Source: Sphingomonas sp. R-74633 (lineage in GTDB: Bacteria > Pseudomonadota > Alphaproteobacteria > Sphingomonadales > Sphingomonadaceae). From it: 64,000 nucleotides of DNA. This document shows, piece by piece, positions 9,001-15,116 of the stretch. How positions within the stretch are numbered: the first letter of the stretch is position 1; each line of letters opens with the position of its first letter. The translations under genes and the position numbers were made by a program. The notes beneath the pieces were generated by a model. That model did not search any database, was not told the DNA's origin, and saw nothing but the letters and a program-made list of their open reading frames with translations. Where the stretch lies: NCBI RefSeq assembly GCF_013416555.1, contig NZ_JACCFG010000001.1, positions 1 through 64,000 on the forward strand, written 5' to 3'.

Positions 9001-11734
9001 TGGCGCTGCCGCTGCGGATCGCCGTGGTGGAGCCGCCGGTGACATAGTTGTTCGAGCCGTCGAGCGTGCCGACGGCGATCGTGCCCGAGTTGCTCACGCT
9101 CAACAGGCCGGCGCCGCCATTGTAGATGCCCGCGGTGCCCGTGCCGACGATCTGGCCGGCATTGGTGACCTGCACCGCGCCGCTGTTAATCAGCAGGCCC
9201 GCGCCTTCGCCGGTCGCGCCATAGATGCGGCCGGTGGCATTGTTGAAGACGATGCTGGTGCCGGTGATCTCGACGCCGGCGAAGCGGTCGCCGCGGATCA
9301 GGCCGTCATTGACGACATAGGCGCCGTTGTTGGCGCGCGCGCCGTCCCAGCGGCCGACCAGGGTCGCGCCGGTGTGATTGCTCAGCGACAGCTGGTTGCT
9401 GCTGGCGAGGATGCCGTTGCCCTGCGTGGTGATCGCGCCGCCGGCGGCATAGGTGATCGTGCCATAGTTATCGACGGTGCCGCTGCCGATCGCGATGCCC
9501 GTGGACAGGCCGGTGCCCGAGGTGATCGTGCCGCTGTTCTGGATGTTGTTGCCGGTGCCGCTCGAATAGATGACGTCGCCGGTCGCGCTCAGCTGCGCGC
9601 CCGACTGGACGAACATCAGGTCGGGGGTGGTCAGCGTGACGCCGACGCCGGTGATGTTGGTCAGCGAGCCGTTGAGGATGAACGTGGTCGCGTTGCCGCC
9701 CGATACGGTCCAGCCCGCGCCGCCGCTACGGCTGCCGGTGAGAGTCAGGTTGCCGGTGGTGAGGTAGAAGCTCTCGAAATTGGTGAAGTTCGCCTGGTCG
9801 AGCGTGGCGTTGTTCGACGAACCGATGTTGACAAAGAAGCCGTCGGTGCCCGCGCCGCCGTCGACGGTGCTGCCCAGCGTACCGCCCAGATAGCTGAAGC
9901 TGTCATTGCCGTCGCCCAGCGCGATCGCGCCGGAGACGCTGCCGCCCGCGTTCAGCGTGAAATTGTCGACCGCGGTGTTGGCGCCGCCGGTCGCGTCATA
10001 GCCGCCGGCCAGCGTGCCCGCGACAGCGATCGTGCGGGTACCGTTGTTGGTCGCGGTGATGTTGCCCGTGGTGGTCGAGCCCGCCTGCAGGTTGACCGAC
10101 TGCGTGCCGGTGGCGTTCAGCTGGATCGCGCCGGTGGTGCCGCTGATCGTGCCGCTGGAGGTGATGTTCGTGGTCGAACCGCCCGAGACGATGCCCCAGG
10201 TCGTGCCGCTCACCGTGCCGCTGTTGACGAGCGTCAACGGATTGCCGGTGGAAGTGATGCCGGTGTTGCCGGTGATCAGCGCGCCGGCGCCGGTGTTGTT
10301 GACCGTCCCGATCGAGCCCTGGATGCCGCCGGCGGTGCCGCCCTGGATCGTGCCGGTGTTGTTGATCGTGGTCGTGTTGACCATCGAGATGCCTTGGGCT
10401 GCACCGTCGATCGTGCCGCTGTTGGTGATCGTCTGGATGCCAAAGCCCTGGAAGCCGGCGGCGCCGGCCCCGGTGGCGCGCAACGTTCCGGCATTGTTGA
10501 GCGTCGAGGTGCTGTTGCCGGAGGACAAGGCGGAGGCGCCGGCCGCGGTGGAGGTGACGACGGCGCCCGAGCGAATGATATAGTCGTATACGCCGCCCGA
10601 ATTGGAGATGGCGGTGCCGGCGGTGATGTTCGCGCCGATATCGATCGTGCCCCTGCCGGCGGGCGCCCATGCCTGGAGATAGAGGCCATAGGTCGCTGCG
10701 GTGATCGCCGCGGTGGTGGTGACGTTCAGCGTCGCGGTGGACGGATTGCCGGTCGTCAGCGAAACGCCGGTGCCGAACGCGGTCGTGTTGCCGATCGCCG
10801 CGCCCACGTTGACCGTGGTCACCCCGCTGCCGGTGCTGGAGACGCTGATGCCGGTCCCGTTGCCGGCGCTCGCCGCGTTGATCGTGCCGTTGCCGCTCGT
10901 GGTGATCGTCGAGCCGGTGACGTCGTTCGAAAGGATGCCAGTCGGCGCGGTGATCGCGCTCTGCGAATTGACAACGCTGCCGCCACCCGTGGCGGTGAAT
11001 CGCATGCCGACCGACGTCGCGTTGATTGTACCGCCGGTCGAGATGAAGCCGGTGCCGTAATAATTCTGCGCGTTCACGCCGGTCGCGAAGCCGGTGATCG
11101 ACGATCCGCCGATCCGGATGTCGGCATTGACGGCCGTAACAATATTGATGCCGGCGACTGCAGTGCCGTTGCCGACGAACGACTGGTTGAAGCCCGTCGA
11201 ATCGAGGGTCGCATAACCGGCAGGCGCGGCGATGGTCAGGCCATAGCTGCCGGTGAAGGTCGACCCGCCCGACTGGAAGGTGAGCGCCTCGTTCGCATTG
11301 GTCTGCTGGTAATAGCCGGAGCCGCCGCTGACCGTCGTGCTCAGGTTGTTGGTGCCGGCGAAAATCACGCCGATCGAGTTGAGCCCGCTCGTCGAGCTCC
11401 TGATGTCCAGCGCGTTCTCATTCGGCGGCGAGCCGGTCGTGTTGGCGATCGTGACCCCGGTAACCGTAATCCCCGTGTCGCCGGCGAGGTTGGTGACCAG
11501 GACGCCGCCGCCGCTTCCGGTCTGGTTGTTGACCGTTGGATTGCTGGGGCCGTTGCGCGAGATGGTGCCGCCGCCAGCGGGCGAGACGATGGTCTGCGCC
11601 GCCGCGGGCGTGGCGACCAGGCCGATGCCGATCAGCGCGGTCGAGCCGAGCAGCGCCTTGCGCAGCAACGCCTCACGACCCACGCGCACCGAAGCCGACT
11701 TGGACGCACGCACGCCATTGCCACGATCGATCAT
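1..11734 (-). CDS. Giant autotransporter-type adhesin, beta-helix repeat passenger (3' end outside window)
   Basis: One frame stays open from the ATG at 11734 to the left edge, over 3,900 codons, so the C-terminus is missing. The N-terminus has a basic extension, a hydrophobic stretch and an Ala-rich cleavage site (ATPAAA before QT), the extended signal-peptide style of large type V proteins. The body is thousands of residues of Gly/Thr/Ser/Asn-rich short beta-helix repeats of the 'GTITNNGTI' kind, including PATR-like phrases such as LTLSGANSYTGFTNV. Near the left edge it reads LIGSGTLGGALTLNSG, then GTATLSGGTVAV and FNQLYTIVQAN, the usual layout just before an autotransporter beta-barrel. 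I therefore infer a C-terminal barrel beyond the window, not seen. Its role would be surface exposure and adhesion or biofilm. The Shine-Dalgarno candidate is a GGGGG run about 10 nt upstream. An AraC-family gene lies immediately upstream on the same strand. Family is certain in type; the ligand is unknown. Confidence 0.88.
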   Translation of the reverse strand, partial: MIDRGNGVRASKSASVRVGREALLRKALLGSTALIGIGLVATPAAAQTIVSPAGGGTISRNGPSNPTVNNQTGSGGGVLVTNLAGDTGITVTGVTIANTTGSPPNENALDIRSSTSGLNSIGVIFAGTNNLSTTVSGGSGYYQQTNANEALTFQSGGSTFTGSYGLTIAAPAGYATLDSTGFNQSFVGNGTAVAGINIVTAVNADIRIGGSSITGFATGVNAQNYYGTGFISTGGTINATSVGMRFTATGGGSVVNSQSAITAPTGILSNDVTGSTITTSGNGTINAASAGNGTGISVSSTGSGVTTVNVGAAIGNTTAFGTGVSLTTGNPSTATLNVTTTAAITAATYGLYLQAWAPAGRGTIDIGANITAGTAISNSGGVYDYIIRSGAVVTSTAAGASALSSGNSTSTLNNAGTLRATGAGAAGFQGFGIQTITNSGTIDGAAQGISMVNTTTINNTGTIQGGTAGGIQGSIGTVNNTGAGALITGNTGITSTGNPLTLVNSGTVSGTTWGIVSGGSTTNITSSGTISGTTGAIQLNATGTQSVNLQAGSTTTGNITATNNGTRTIAVAGTLAGGYDATGGANTAVDNFTLNAGGSVSGAIALGDGNDSFSYLGGTLGSTVDGGAGTDGFFVNIGSSNNATLDQANFTNFESFYLTTGNLTLTGSRSGGAGWTVSGGNATTFILNGSLTNITGVGVTLTTPDLMFVQSGAQLSATGDVIYSSGTGNNIQNSGTITSGTGLSTGIAIGSGTVDNYGTITYAAGGAITTQGNGILASSNQLSLSNHTGATLVGRWDGARANNGAYVVNDGLIRGDRFAGVEITGTSIVFNNATGRIYGATGEGAGLLINSGAVQVTNAGQIVGTGTAGIYNGGAGLLSVSNSGTIAVGTLDGSNNYVTGGSTTAIRSGSASITNSGLIEGPAGGIITSGALTLVNTGTINGFGIGTPNYDGVNVGGLSNILNAGTISQGTYAAIYMNGGGTVTNAAGGTLAGGNGGIGGVAVGIGGVGGTFNNYGTATSAGGNGVTVGNAGATINLFAGSTTGNITGGSGNDILAIYTGQTNPGAITQSYPDAVTGATGTVTLQNSGTLAAAAFGAVDLGTGNDTLQLRGTGTGAQQGEFALATSTGAETITKLDSGIWRLSGAAAVSGITVNSNGGTLLFQGTSGIGTINANGGIVRANGAGAFGSAVVHLLSSNVQFAASGAYANNFVLDVPAVLNGQPAVFENLFGGNAILSGSITSGSGTNAAGQAIGTSQAVTFTGIANSLFNLTGTGNSWTGITTIDLGVTVRGSTSAISGGSITNNGTLTYVQSGASSSGTVISGTGALRVEGGQVTLTGFNTYTGGTTVAGGSLQVGNGGSNGRITGAISVDAGGTLIFNRNDNYDFTSAISGAGNVQALGTVSLSGAITNTGTLTVDSATGGQVTLTGSRSGAAVSAVTLAGAGNVLRVGLTGSVAGGQYLGVRLGGVGDGVDNFGSITNTGTGGDSGYGAGIGVVATSGTTTINNGSVNNSTATISGQNGGINHVASGGVVATGLLTVNNYGLISGNLYNAIENQGGSGALTVTNNATGRIIGQGNAGGGNGIGMGGSAALTLTNSGLIVGRSNGVATGSTVNITNSGTIAAGTLSGGTSGSLVAGGGNGIQAAGGSINNQFGGVIRGSFLGGSGSDTNAITSTAALTVINSGQILGVALGSNSTVRTNGVYTSGGAGTITNNAGGQITGGWDGVFLTAGGSVTNSGAIAGNQYFGVEAATTITNNSSGRIFGFSGGATLQAGGTLNNSGLVAAATYNSTADSYTLSSGTAVSMSSGTVVNQFGATITGASGISATGALQLGNGGTITATTGTGLSVSGTGQVLTNDGTISGGSSTTQGYGVSFNSGAAGSLTSRSGALITGTPAGVWVNTTGNVSIDNGGRIVGTAAGSRGVYFQNGNATITNQSDGQIIGQGWGVLSATTANINNSGFIGAGTLSGGTSGGFTENASGNGVVFNGGFLNNGAGATIVGGNYGVASGGMTATTVNNSGTITGGTYAIYMAGLNTNDTVNLFSGSVTNGAIALGNGDDTLNWYGGSFTSIDAGTGRDQFTASVFAPTTLDLSTLTGFESHSLNGGDTLTLTGTQLATDGGWNVTGSNLVVGGSATLEMTGTGVTLNDAGASLTVNAGGQLIAHDAYAVAAYAGGSVTNAGLIKSAGSGFDGVITNGGTVDNQAGGRIIAAGNGVTLQAYGTTLTNAGVIAGEVNGVVGSDAYQTVNNTGVIVAGTAGDNATAYWQTNANLNTGDGVHFTAGGAVTNVGGYVNGNTTGIIVGGANGVNISGGAATIENSGTLQGNSGYGIAIDTAGGVTSTITNHNGGSLVGGTGAALLSGDGTVNMTNETGSYMYGGIVSTGNGTRNIDLSGVVYGNYDASSGAGIDNVVLRGGSIYGANLGDGDDSFTYIGGNILGLVDGGAGNDKLFADFGAGSSYNVSLSNFTGFESIGLVSGDMYLTGPVSDPNQAIYAGVGGMPAGTITFDGTGALTGDIYVNGGSIRANTAGAFGTGTIHMIDPTATFGATGTYANNISLEVVTPSSANPSTLNADAGVIATLTGAITTSGAAGVDPTQDLVIGGQGTIVLTNTANNWLGSTTINSGATLQGASDTISGSAIVNNGTLAYQQAYSGTVSQDISGNGFVNVSGLATGNVLTFAGTNSFNGSIVIADASNVAISGATNTGSATSVDLGNGASSLTVTATGSLTSSTSAVSGSGAGQSVFNLGAITGNGDAIFMTGANALVDNSGSITGNRALSTNSTNAQLINRAGGTLTGNAYQTVYLGNGGTIDNSGTIQSLAGSQAIYAGNGVAAITNNAGGLITSAGTVIAAYGAGSSVTNAGSITSTGDTAVYLGGGGTVTNSGSITANGNGVGVWTSAGGTFTNQSGGTITGGYAGMYLDSADLITVNLEAGSTTDRIFSFGNGDRAINIAGTLNGGYYGGAGADAIMLDTSATVSGTLDGGAGVNTLALTGTGTATLGAISNIASATKSGTGTWTLSSTTDVTAWTVNGGTLAASGGSAISDTALVTVAAPGTFQLLNDEAIGNLAGTGTVDLGANAIAITSGTSSFGGTITGNGGGLVIFSGAGLTLSGANSYTGFTNVGGTLTLGASNVLADASALTVQAGGTLDLQGNSDTVAIAVLRGTLNGTGTLTATEYDLNDAVVNGNLGAGTLFQLGGTSVLNGTSAATDVQVQAGTLALGGSDRLANNAAVLVLSGATLDLGAFNDTVGTAAIAGTLNGTGTLTAAAIQLDGAVVNGNVAGTLINASGTSVLNGTSAGNVSVNVGTLRLGAANRLADTATVVVASGATLDLATFNDTIGTLGLNGTLAGTGTLTASQYQLTGATVDANLGTGTVFNLGGTSALNGNAAGGLVVQAGTLVLNGTEGGDVAVAGGTLALGGSNRLADTALVTASTGATLDIGAFNDTVGTLGLSGTLAGTGTLTASQYQLTAATVNASLGGGTLFNLGGISTLNGTAAGNVSVQAGTLALGAANRLADNATVLVASGATLNLGAFNDIVGALGLNGTLAGTGTLTAAEYDLTGASVNANLGAGNLFQLGGTSVLNGSSASTAVQVQAGTLTLGAANRLADSAVVSVSTGATLNLGANSDTVGALALGGTLAGTGTLTAAQYQLTAATVNANLGAGTLVNMGGISTLTGTAAANAVTVQGGTLRLGASDRLADTATLGIATGATFDLATYNETVASLAGTGTLALGTGRLTLSGAGNSAFGGAITGSGSLDKQGAGTLTLAGTFATTGRFDVSAGTLAFSGSSQGGIRVQGGALIGSGTLGGALTLNSGTFSPGGLATGQFGAINPIGSFTVGSLVATGGSLLFDFGGQSLNFTSDSIRVNGTATLSGGTVAVNALTAAASDYRFNQLYTIVQANALSGTFAN
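543..2350 (-). repeat. Tandem ~273-bp coding repeats (about 91 aa each) in the adhesin
   Basis: The recurring phrase encoding GTLAGTGTLTA occurs at about 543, 801, 1077, 1350, 1674, 1944 and 2220. The spacings are 258, 276, 273, 324, 270 and 276 bp, all multiples of three. Each unit reads roughly LNLGAFNDTVGTLGLNGTLAGTGTLTA, then YQLTAATVNANLGAG, then LNGTAAGNVSVQAGTLALG and ANRLADTATV (shown here in pieces). The 324-bp unit carries an extra half-repeat. Copies are close but not identical, so this is an old or gene-converted array and not a recent expansion. Confidence 0.85.
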
Positions 11735-11897
11735 TCTGGAAGCCCCCGAAAACCCGTTGATGCGTGCGCGCGCGACTCGCGGACACACGACAGACATGGG
11801 GGAATCCCCTAGGGCAGATTCCGGGGTTTCCCGTTGAACAGCCGTGTCACCGATTTGGATCGATGTCGCATGGTGGGATGGCTCCCGCTTTGGGACA

Positions 11898-12848
11898 TCA
11901 ACGGGTTAACATGCTCCGCGCGCGGCAATCGCTGGGCGTCTCGCCGAACCGCGCCTTGAACAGACGGCTCAGATGCGCGGCGTCGCTGAAGCCAAGTCGT
12001 TCGGCGATGTCGCCGATGCGTTCGGCATTTTCCGGATTGAGCAGCAAATGGCGCGCGGCCTCCAGCCGCATGTCGCGGATATAGGCCTGGACGCCGCCGC
12101 CGGCCTCGAAAAGCCGGTGCAGCGTGCTGCGCGAGACGCCCAGCTTGCGGCACAGATTGGCGATGGTCAGGCTTGGCGAGCCGAGATGCGCCTGGATCTC
12201 CTTGCGGGCGCGCAGCATCAGCGTGGCGGGATCCTCGCGGAACCCCGGTGCCTCGCTGCGGCGGGTACCCTTCAGCGTCAGCACCAGCAGGTCCAACATC
12301 GACTGGCCGAGCCGCGGTGCATCCTCCTCGGCGAAACGGGGCAGGGCTTCGCGCACCTGGAACATATGCGAAGTCAGCATCGACATTTCTGCCGGGCTCA
12401 GCACCATGCCGTGCAGGCTGGCAACGTCGAGCCCCGCCTCGATCGCCATCTGGCGCGGGATCGAGAAGCCGATGCTGCGCCCGCCGGCGGAATCGTGGAG
12501 CGAAGTCTGGCTATGGTCGACCAGTACACCCGAGCCGGGCATCTGCACCCAGTCGTTCCTGCCCGCGGTGCCCGCTGCCTTGCCGTCCAGATTGACCACC
12601 ACTGCCAGCCCGTTCTGGCCCTCGTCGACGAGCCGCTTGTCACGCTTCCAGCGCTGTGAAGCGATGTCGGTATAGAGGAAGCCGACCTCGCCCAGCCGCA
12701 CGAGCTCGCTGTTTACGCGGAACTCCTCCAGGGGCTCGGTCGTGAAAAGCGGGGCCAGCGTCTGCCATTCGGCCTTCCACGCATCATAGCGATCGGCGGG
12801 GTGGATATCAGCAGTGGAAAAGCGACCGACGCGTAGAGACTGCGACAC
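11898..12848 (-). CDS. AraC-family transcriptional regulator
   Basis: The C-terminal ~100 residues form a double helix-turn-helix AraC/XylS DNA-binding domain: SLTIANLCRKLGVSRSTLHR, then IGDIAERLGFSDAAHLSRLF and ARFGETPSDCR. The N-terminal ~190 residues resemble the AraC_binding_2 sensor type (FSTADIHPADRYDAWKAEW near the start). I chose a GTG start at 12848 because GGAG lies 9 nt upstream and the frame then opens directly into the conserved FSTADI segment. A longer form from 13061 would overlap the glycerate kinase gene and has no convincing ribosome site. That gives 316 aa. It is the gene just upstream of the giant adhesin on the same strand, 163 bp away, so it is a plausible regulator of it. 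The effector is unknown. Confidence 0.85.
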   Translation of the reverse strand: MSQSLRVGRFSTADIHPADRYDAWKAEWQTLAPLFTTEPLEEFRVNSELVRLGEVGFLYTDIASQRWKRDKRLVDEGQNGLAVVVNLDGKAAGTAGRNDWVQMPGSGVLVDHSQTSLHDSAGGRSIGFSIPRQMAIEAGLDVASLHGMVLSPAEMSMLTSHMFQVREALPRFAEEDAPRLGQSMLDLLVLTLKGTRRSEAPGFREDPATLMLRARKEIQAHLGSPSLTIANLCRKLGVSRSTLHRLFEAGGGVQAYIRDMRLEAARHLLLNPENAERIGDIAERLGFSDAAHLSRLFKARFGETPSDCRARSMLTR

Positions 12849-12993
12849 CCAACTAAACTCCAGAGTTTCTTTGTTTCCGGGGTTTGTGTTCGATTCCCGA
12901 GGTTTAGGGATGCATCCATTATAGATGGAAACATTCACCTGCACGTGTAATTTTCGTAATCTGTCTCGAAGCGAGGCGGGTCCCGATGCTGGA

Positions 12994-13752
12994 TTAATCT
13001 GGATCAATCGGGCGGCGGCGTTCGTCCAGGCGCAGCGTCGCGTCTGCCCATTCGCGGCCATGGCGTAGCAGGTGACGGGTCAGTCGTTCATAATGTTGCA
13101 CGAAGTCGCGAATCTCGGCGTCGGTCATCGGTCCACCGGCCGCGCGTTCCTGCTGAGTCCGCCAGTCCGCGACGATTTCGAAACACGGCGCCTCAAGGAA
13201 GACGAGCTGGTCGATCCGCGCCCATAATGCCTGATAGGGGCCGGCCAGTTGGGCGTTTACCCAGCGCCGCCACCGTCCATCCGGATCATGCTCGCGTTCC
13301 AGATCGTTGATAGGTTCGGCCAGGTCCGCCTCAGGCTGTGGCCGTGCGCCCAGGCACCAGCCTTCCAGGATCAGCATCTCCGCAGGCCCTTCGACCCGTT
13401 CCGCTGCCCCGGGTTCGTCGCGCACCTTGTCAAAGCGGGGGAGCAGGGCAGGGCCGCGCGCGAGCGCCTCGATCACCGCCAGCCCGGCGGCGACGTCATG
13501 CGTGCCCGGCACCCCGCGGGTGCGCAGCAGCGGGTGGACGGTGTCGGCCAGGTGCTGCCGCGTCGTGCCATCGAGATACAGGTCGTCGAGCGACAGCACC
13601 GGGCAGCCGAAGCGCGCGGCCAGCGCGCGCGCGATCGTCGACTTGCCGCTGCCCTGCGCCCCCGCGATGCCCAGCACGAAGGGGCGGCGGCTGCCCGGCC
13701 TGAGCCGCGCGGCGATCCATTGGGCAGCGGGAAGGGGCGGAACAGCGTCCAT
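12994..13752 (-). CDS. D-glycerate 3-kinase (P-loop kinase)
   Basis: The protein phosphorylates glycerate in the plant/fungal GLYK-like family of P-loop kinases, feeding glycerate into lower glycolysis. It shows a Walker A motif GAQGSGKST near residue 31, a following LSLDDLYLDG segment typical of the uridine kinase/GLYK superfamily, and the conserved ILEGWCLG. At 252 aa from ATG 13752 it matches small bacterial members. A TTG at 13791 in the same frame would add 13 residues, but these look non-conserved. It is divergent from the LacI-family gene at 13836, which may control it, and lies 145 bp upstream of the AraC gene. Confidence 0.85.
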   Translation of the reverse strand: MDAVPPLPAAQWIAARLRPGSRRPFVLGIAGAQGSGKSTIARALAARFGCPVLSLDDLYLDGTTRQHLADTVHPLLRTRGVPGTHDVAAGLAVIEALARGPALLPRFDKVRDEPGAAERVEGPAEMLILEGWCLGARPQPEADLAEPINDLEREHDPDGRWRRWVNAQLAGPYQALWARIDQLVFLEAPCFEIVADWRTQQERAAGGPMTDAEIRDFVQHYERLTRHLLRHGREWADATLRLDERRRPIDPD

Positions 13753-13835
13753 CGTGCCGCATCTTAGCTTGCGCTCTGCCAGCGCTGTCAAATAAGGCTG
13801 GTCCAGGCCGGGGCCGCTTCCCGGTGGGGAATGAA

Positions 13836-14846
13836 ATGTCTAGCCGTCCCACGATCAAGGAAGTCTCGAAGATTGCAGGCGTGTCGTTCAAGACCGTCAG
13901 CCGCGTGCTCAACAACGAAAAGCACGTCAGCGAAGAGACGCGACGCCGTGTCGAGGAAGTCGTCGCCCGCCTAAACTTCCGGCCGAGCCACGCAGCCCGC
14001 ACGCTCGCCGGGCGCAAATCCTTCCAGGTCGGGCTGCTCTACGACAACCCCAGCCCCTATTACATTTATCACGTCCAGACCGGGGCGCAGCAGCGCTGCA
14101 CCGAGCAGGGCTATCGGCTGCTGATCCAGCCGATCGACAGCCAGTCGCCCGACTTGGTCTCCAATGTGCTGGCGCTGATCGACGAGACGCATCTCGACGG
14201 GCTCATCCTCTCGCCGCCGGTCACCGAAGCGACCGAGCTGCTCGACGAGCTCGACCGGCGCGGTCTGCCCTATGTTCGCATCGCCCCCGGCGTGCGGCGC
14301 GAAAGCGGGCTTGCGGCGACGATGGACGACGTCGCGGCGGCGCGCGAGCTGGTCGAACACCTCACGGGCCTCGGCCATCGCCGCATCGCCTTCATCTCGG
14401 GGCCGGAGAGCCATATCTCCTCGTCCGAGCGTCTCCAGGGCTATCGCGCCGCGCTCGAAGCGGCGGGGATCGCCTTTGATCCGGCGCTGGTGGTGCCGGG
14501 CGACTACAGCTTCGACTCGGGCTATGCGGCGGCCCAGCAGCTGCTGCTCGGCAAAGGCGCGCGGCCGACTGCGATCTTCGCCGGCAATGATGACATGGCC
14601 GCCGGCGCGCTCGCCGTCGCGCATGAGAATGACATCGATGTGCCGGGTGCGCTGTCGATTGCGGGGTTCGACGATTCGGATCTGGCGCGCGCGGTGTGGC
14701 CGCCGCTCACCACGATCCACCAGCCGGTCTATGATCTCGCCGCTGCCGCGGCCGAGCTGATCCTCGCCGGCGCCGCACCGCAGCCGCGCGTCGCGCTCGA
14801 GCATAAGCTGATGGTGCGCTCGAGCACCGGGCCGGCGCCGAAATAA
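13836..14846 (+). CDS. LacI-family transcriptional regulator
   Basis: It has an N-terminal LacI helix-turn-helix (PTIKEVSKIAGVSFKTVSR, then VLNNEKHVSEETRRRV) followed by a periplasmic-binding-protein-like effector domain with typical motifs (HLDGLILSPP, GHRRIAFISGP, PTAIFAGNDDMAAGAL, SIAGFDDSDLA). It is 336 aa from the ATG at 13836, which has GGGGA 5 nt upstream; an upstream in-frame GTG at 13824 is less likely. It is divergent from the glycerate kinase gene. The effector is probably a sugar or sugar acid, but nothing in the sequence identifies it. Confidence 0.92.
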   Translation: MSSRPTIKEVSKIAGVSFKTVSRVLNNEKHVSEETRRRVEEVVARLNFRPSHAARTLAGRKSFQVGLLYDNPSPYYIYHVQTGAQQRCTEQGYRLLIQPIDSQSPDLVSNVLALIDETHLDGLILSPPVTEATELLDELDRRGLPYVRIAPGVRRESGLAATMDDVAAARELVEHLTGLGHRRIAFISGPESHISSSERLQGYRAALEAAGIAFDPALVVPGDYSFDSGYAAAQQLLLGKGARPTAIFAGNDDMAAGALAVAHENDIDVPGALSIAGFDDSDLARAVWPPLTTIHQPVYDLAAAAAELILAGAAPQPRVALEHKLMVRSSTGPAPK

Positions 14847-14929
14847 ACCAATAGCTGTCCCACCGCCGGACACTGGTTAACTAAACGTAACGCTGGCGGC
14901 AAAAGTTAAGAAGTTATTAACTGCTGGTC

Positions 14930-15100
14930 ATGCAGAGCCAGCTTCTCCTCGAGGGCTACGCCCCCCGACGCCACCCGTTCCGTCGCTATGTCCGCCGTGC
15001 GGTGGCCCAGCAGCGCAAGCTGCGCGACGACAGCGACATGAAGCTCTTCGCGTTGAGCTTCACGGCCTTCTTCGTCTGCTTCTTCACCTTTATCGCCTGA
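14930..15100 (+). CDS. Small single-pass membrane protein, 56 aa
   Basis: This short gene starts MQSQLLLEGYAPRRHPFRR and ends with a hydrophobic segment LFALSFTAFFVCFFTFIA that is directly followed by the stop. The N-terminal half is strongly basic (RRHPFRRYVRRAVAQQRK), followed by an acidic turn LRDDSDMK, giving an N-in single-pass or tail-anchored layout. It lies in an otherwise AT-richer gap and is convergent with the LplT-like transporter 16 bp away. I recall similar short proteins with a conserved RxDSDMK(L/M)FALSF block in sphingomonads, but could not check. No function can be assigned. Confidence 0.65.
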   Translation: MQSQLLLEGYAPRRHPFRRYVRRAVAQQRKLRDDSDMKLFALSFTAFFVCFFTFIA

Positions 15101-15116
15101 CGGCGCGGCTGCCTGA

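Noticed and set aside
4124..11812. A 2,562-codon open frame on the plus strand
   Set aside because: It is antisense to the adhesin. Its translation is a monotonous Ala/Arg/Asp/Gly-rich chain, as expected from the complement of Gly/Thr/Ala/Asn-rich beta-helix codons in high-GC DNA; it has no domain and no ribosome site.
12849..13061. N-terminal extension of the AraC regulator
   Set aside because: It would overlap the glycerate kinase gene, has no good ribosome site and is not domain-like; the GTG at 12848 has well-placed GGAG.
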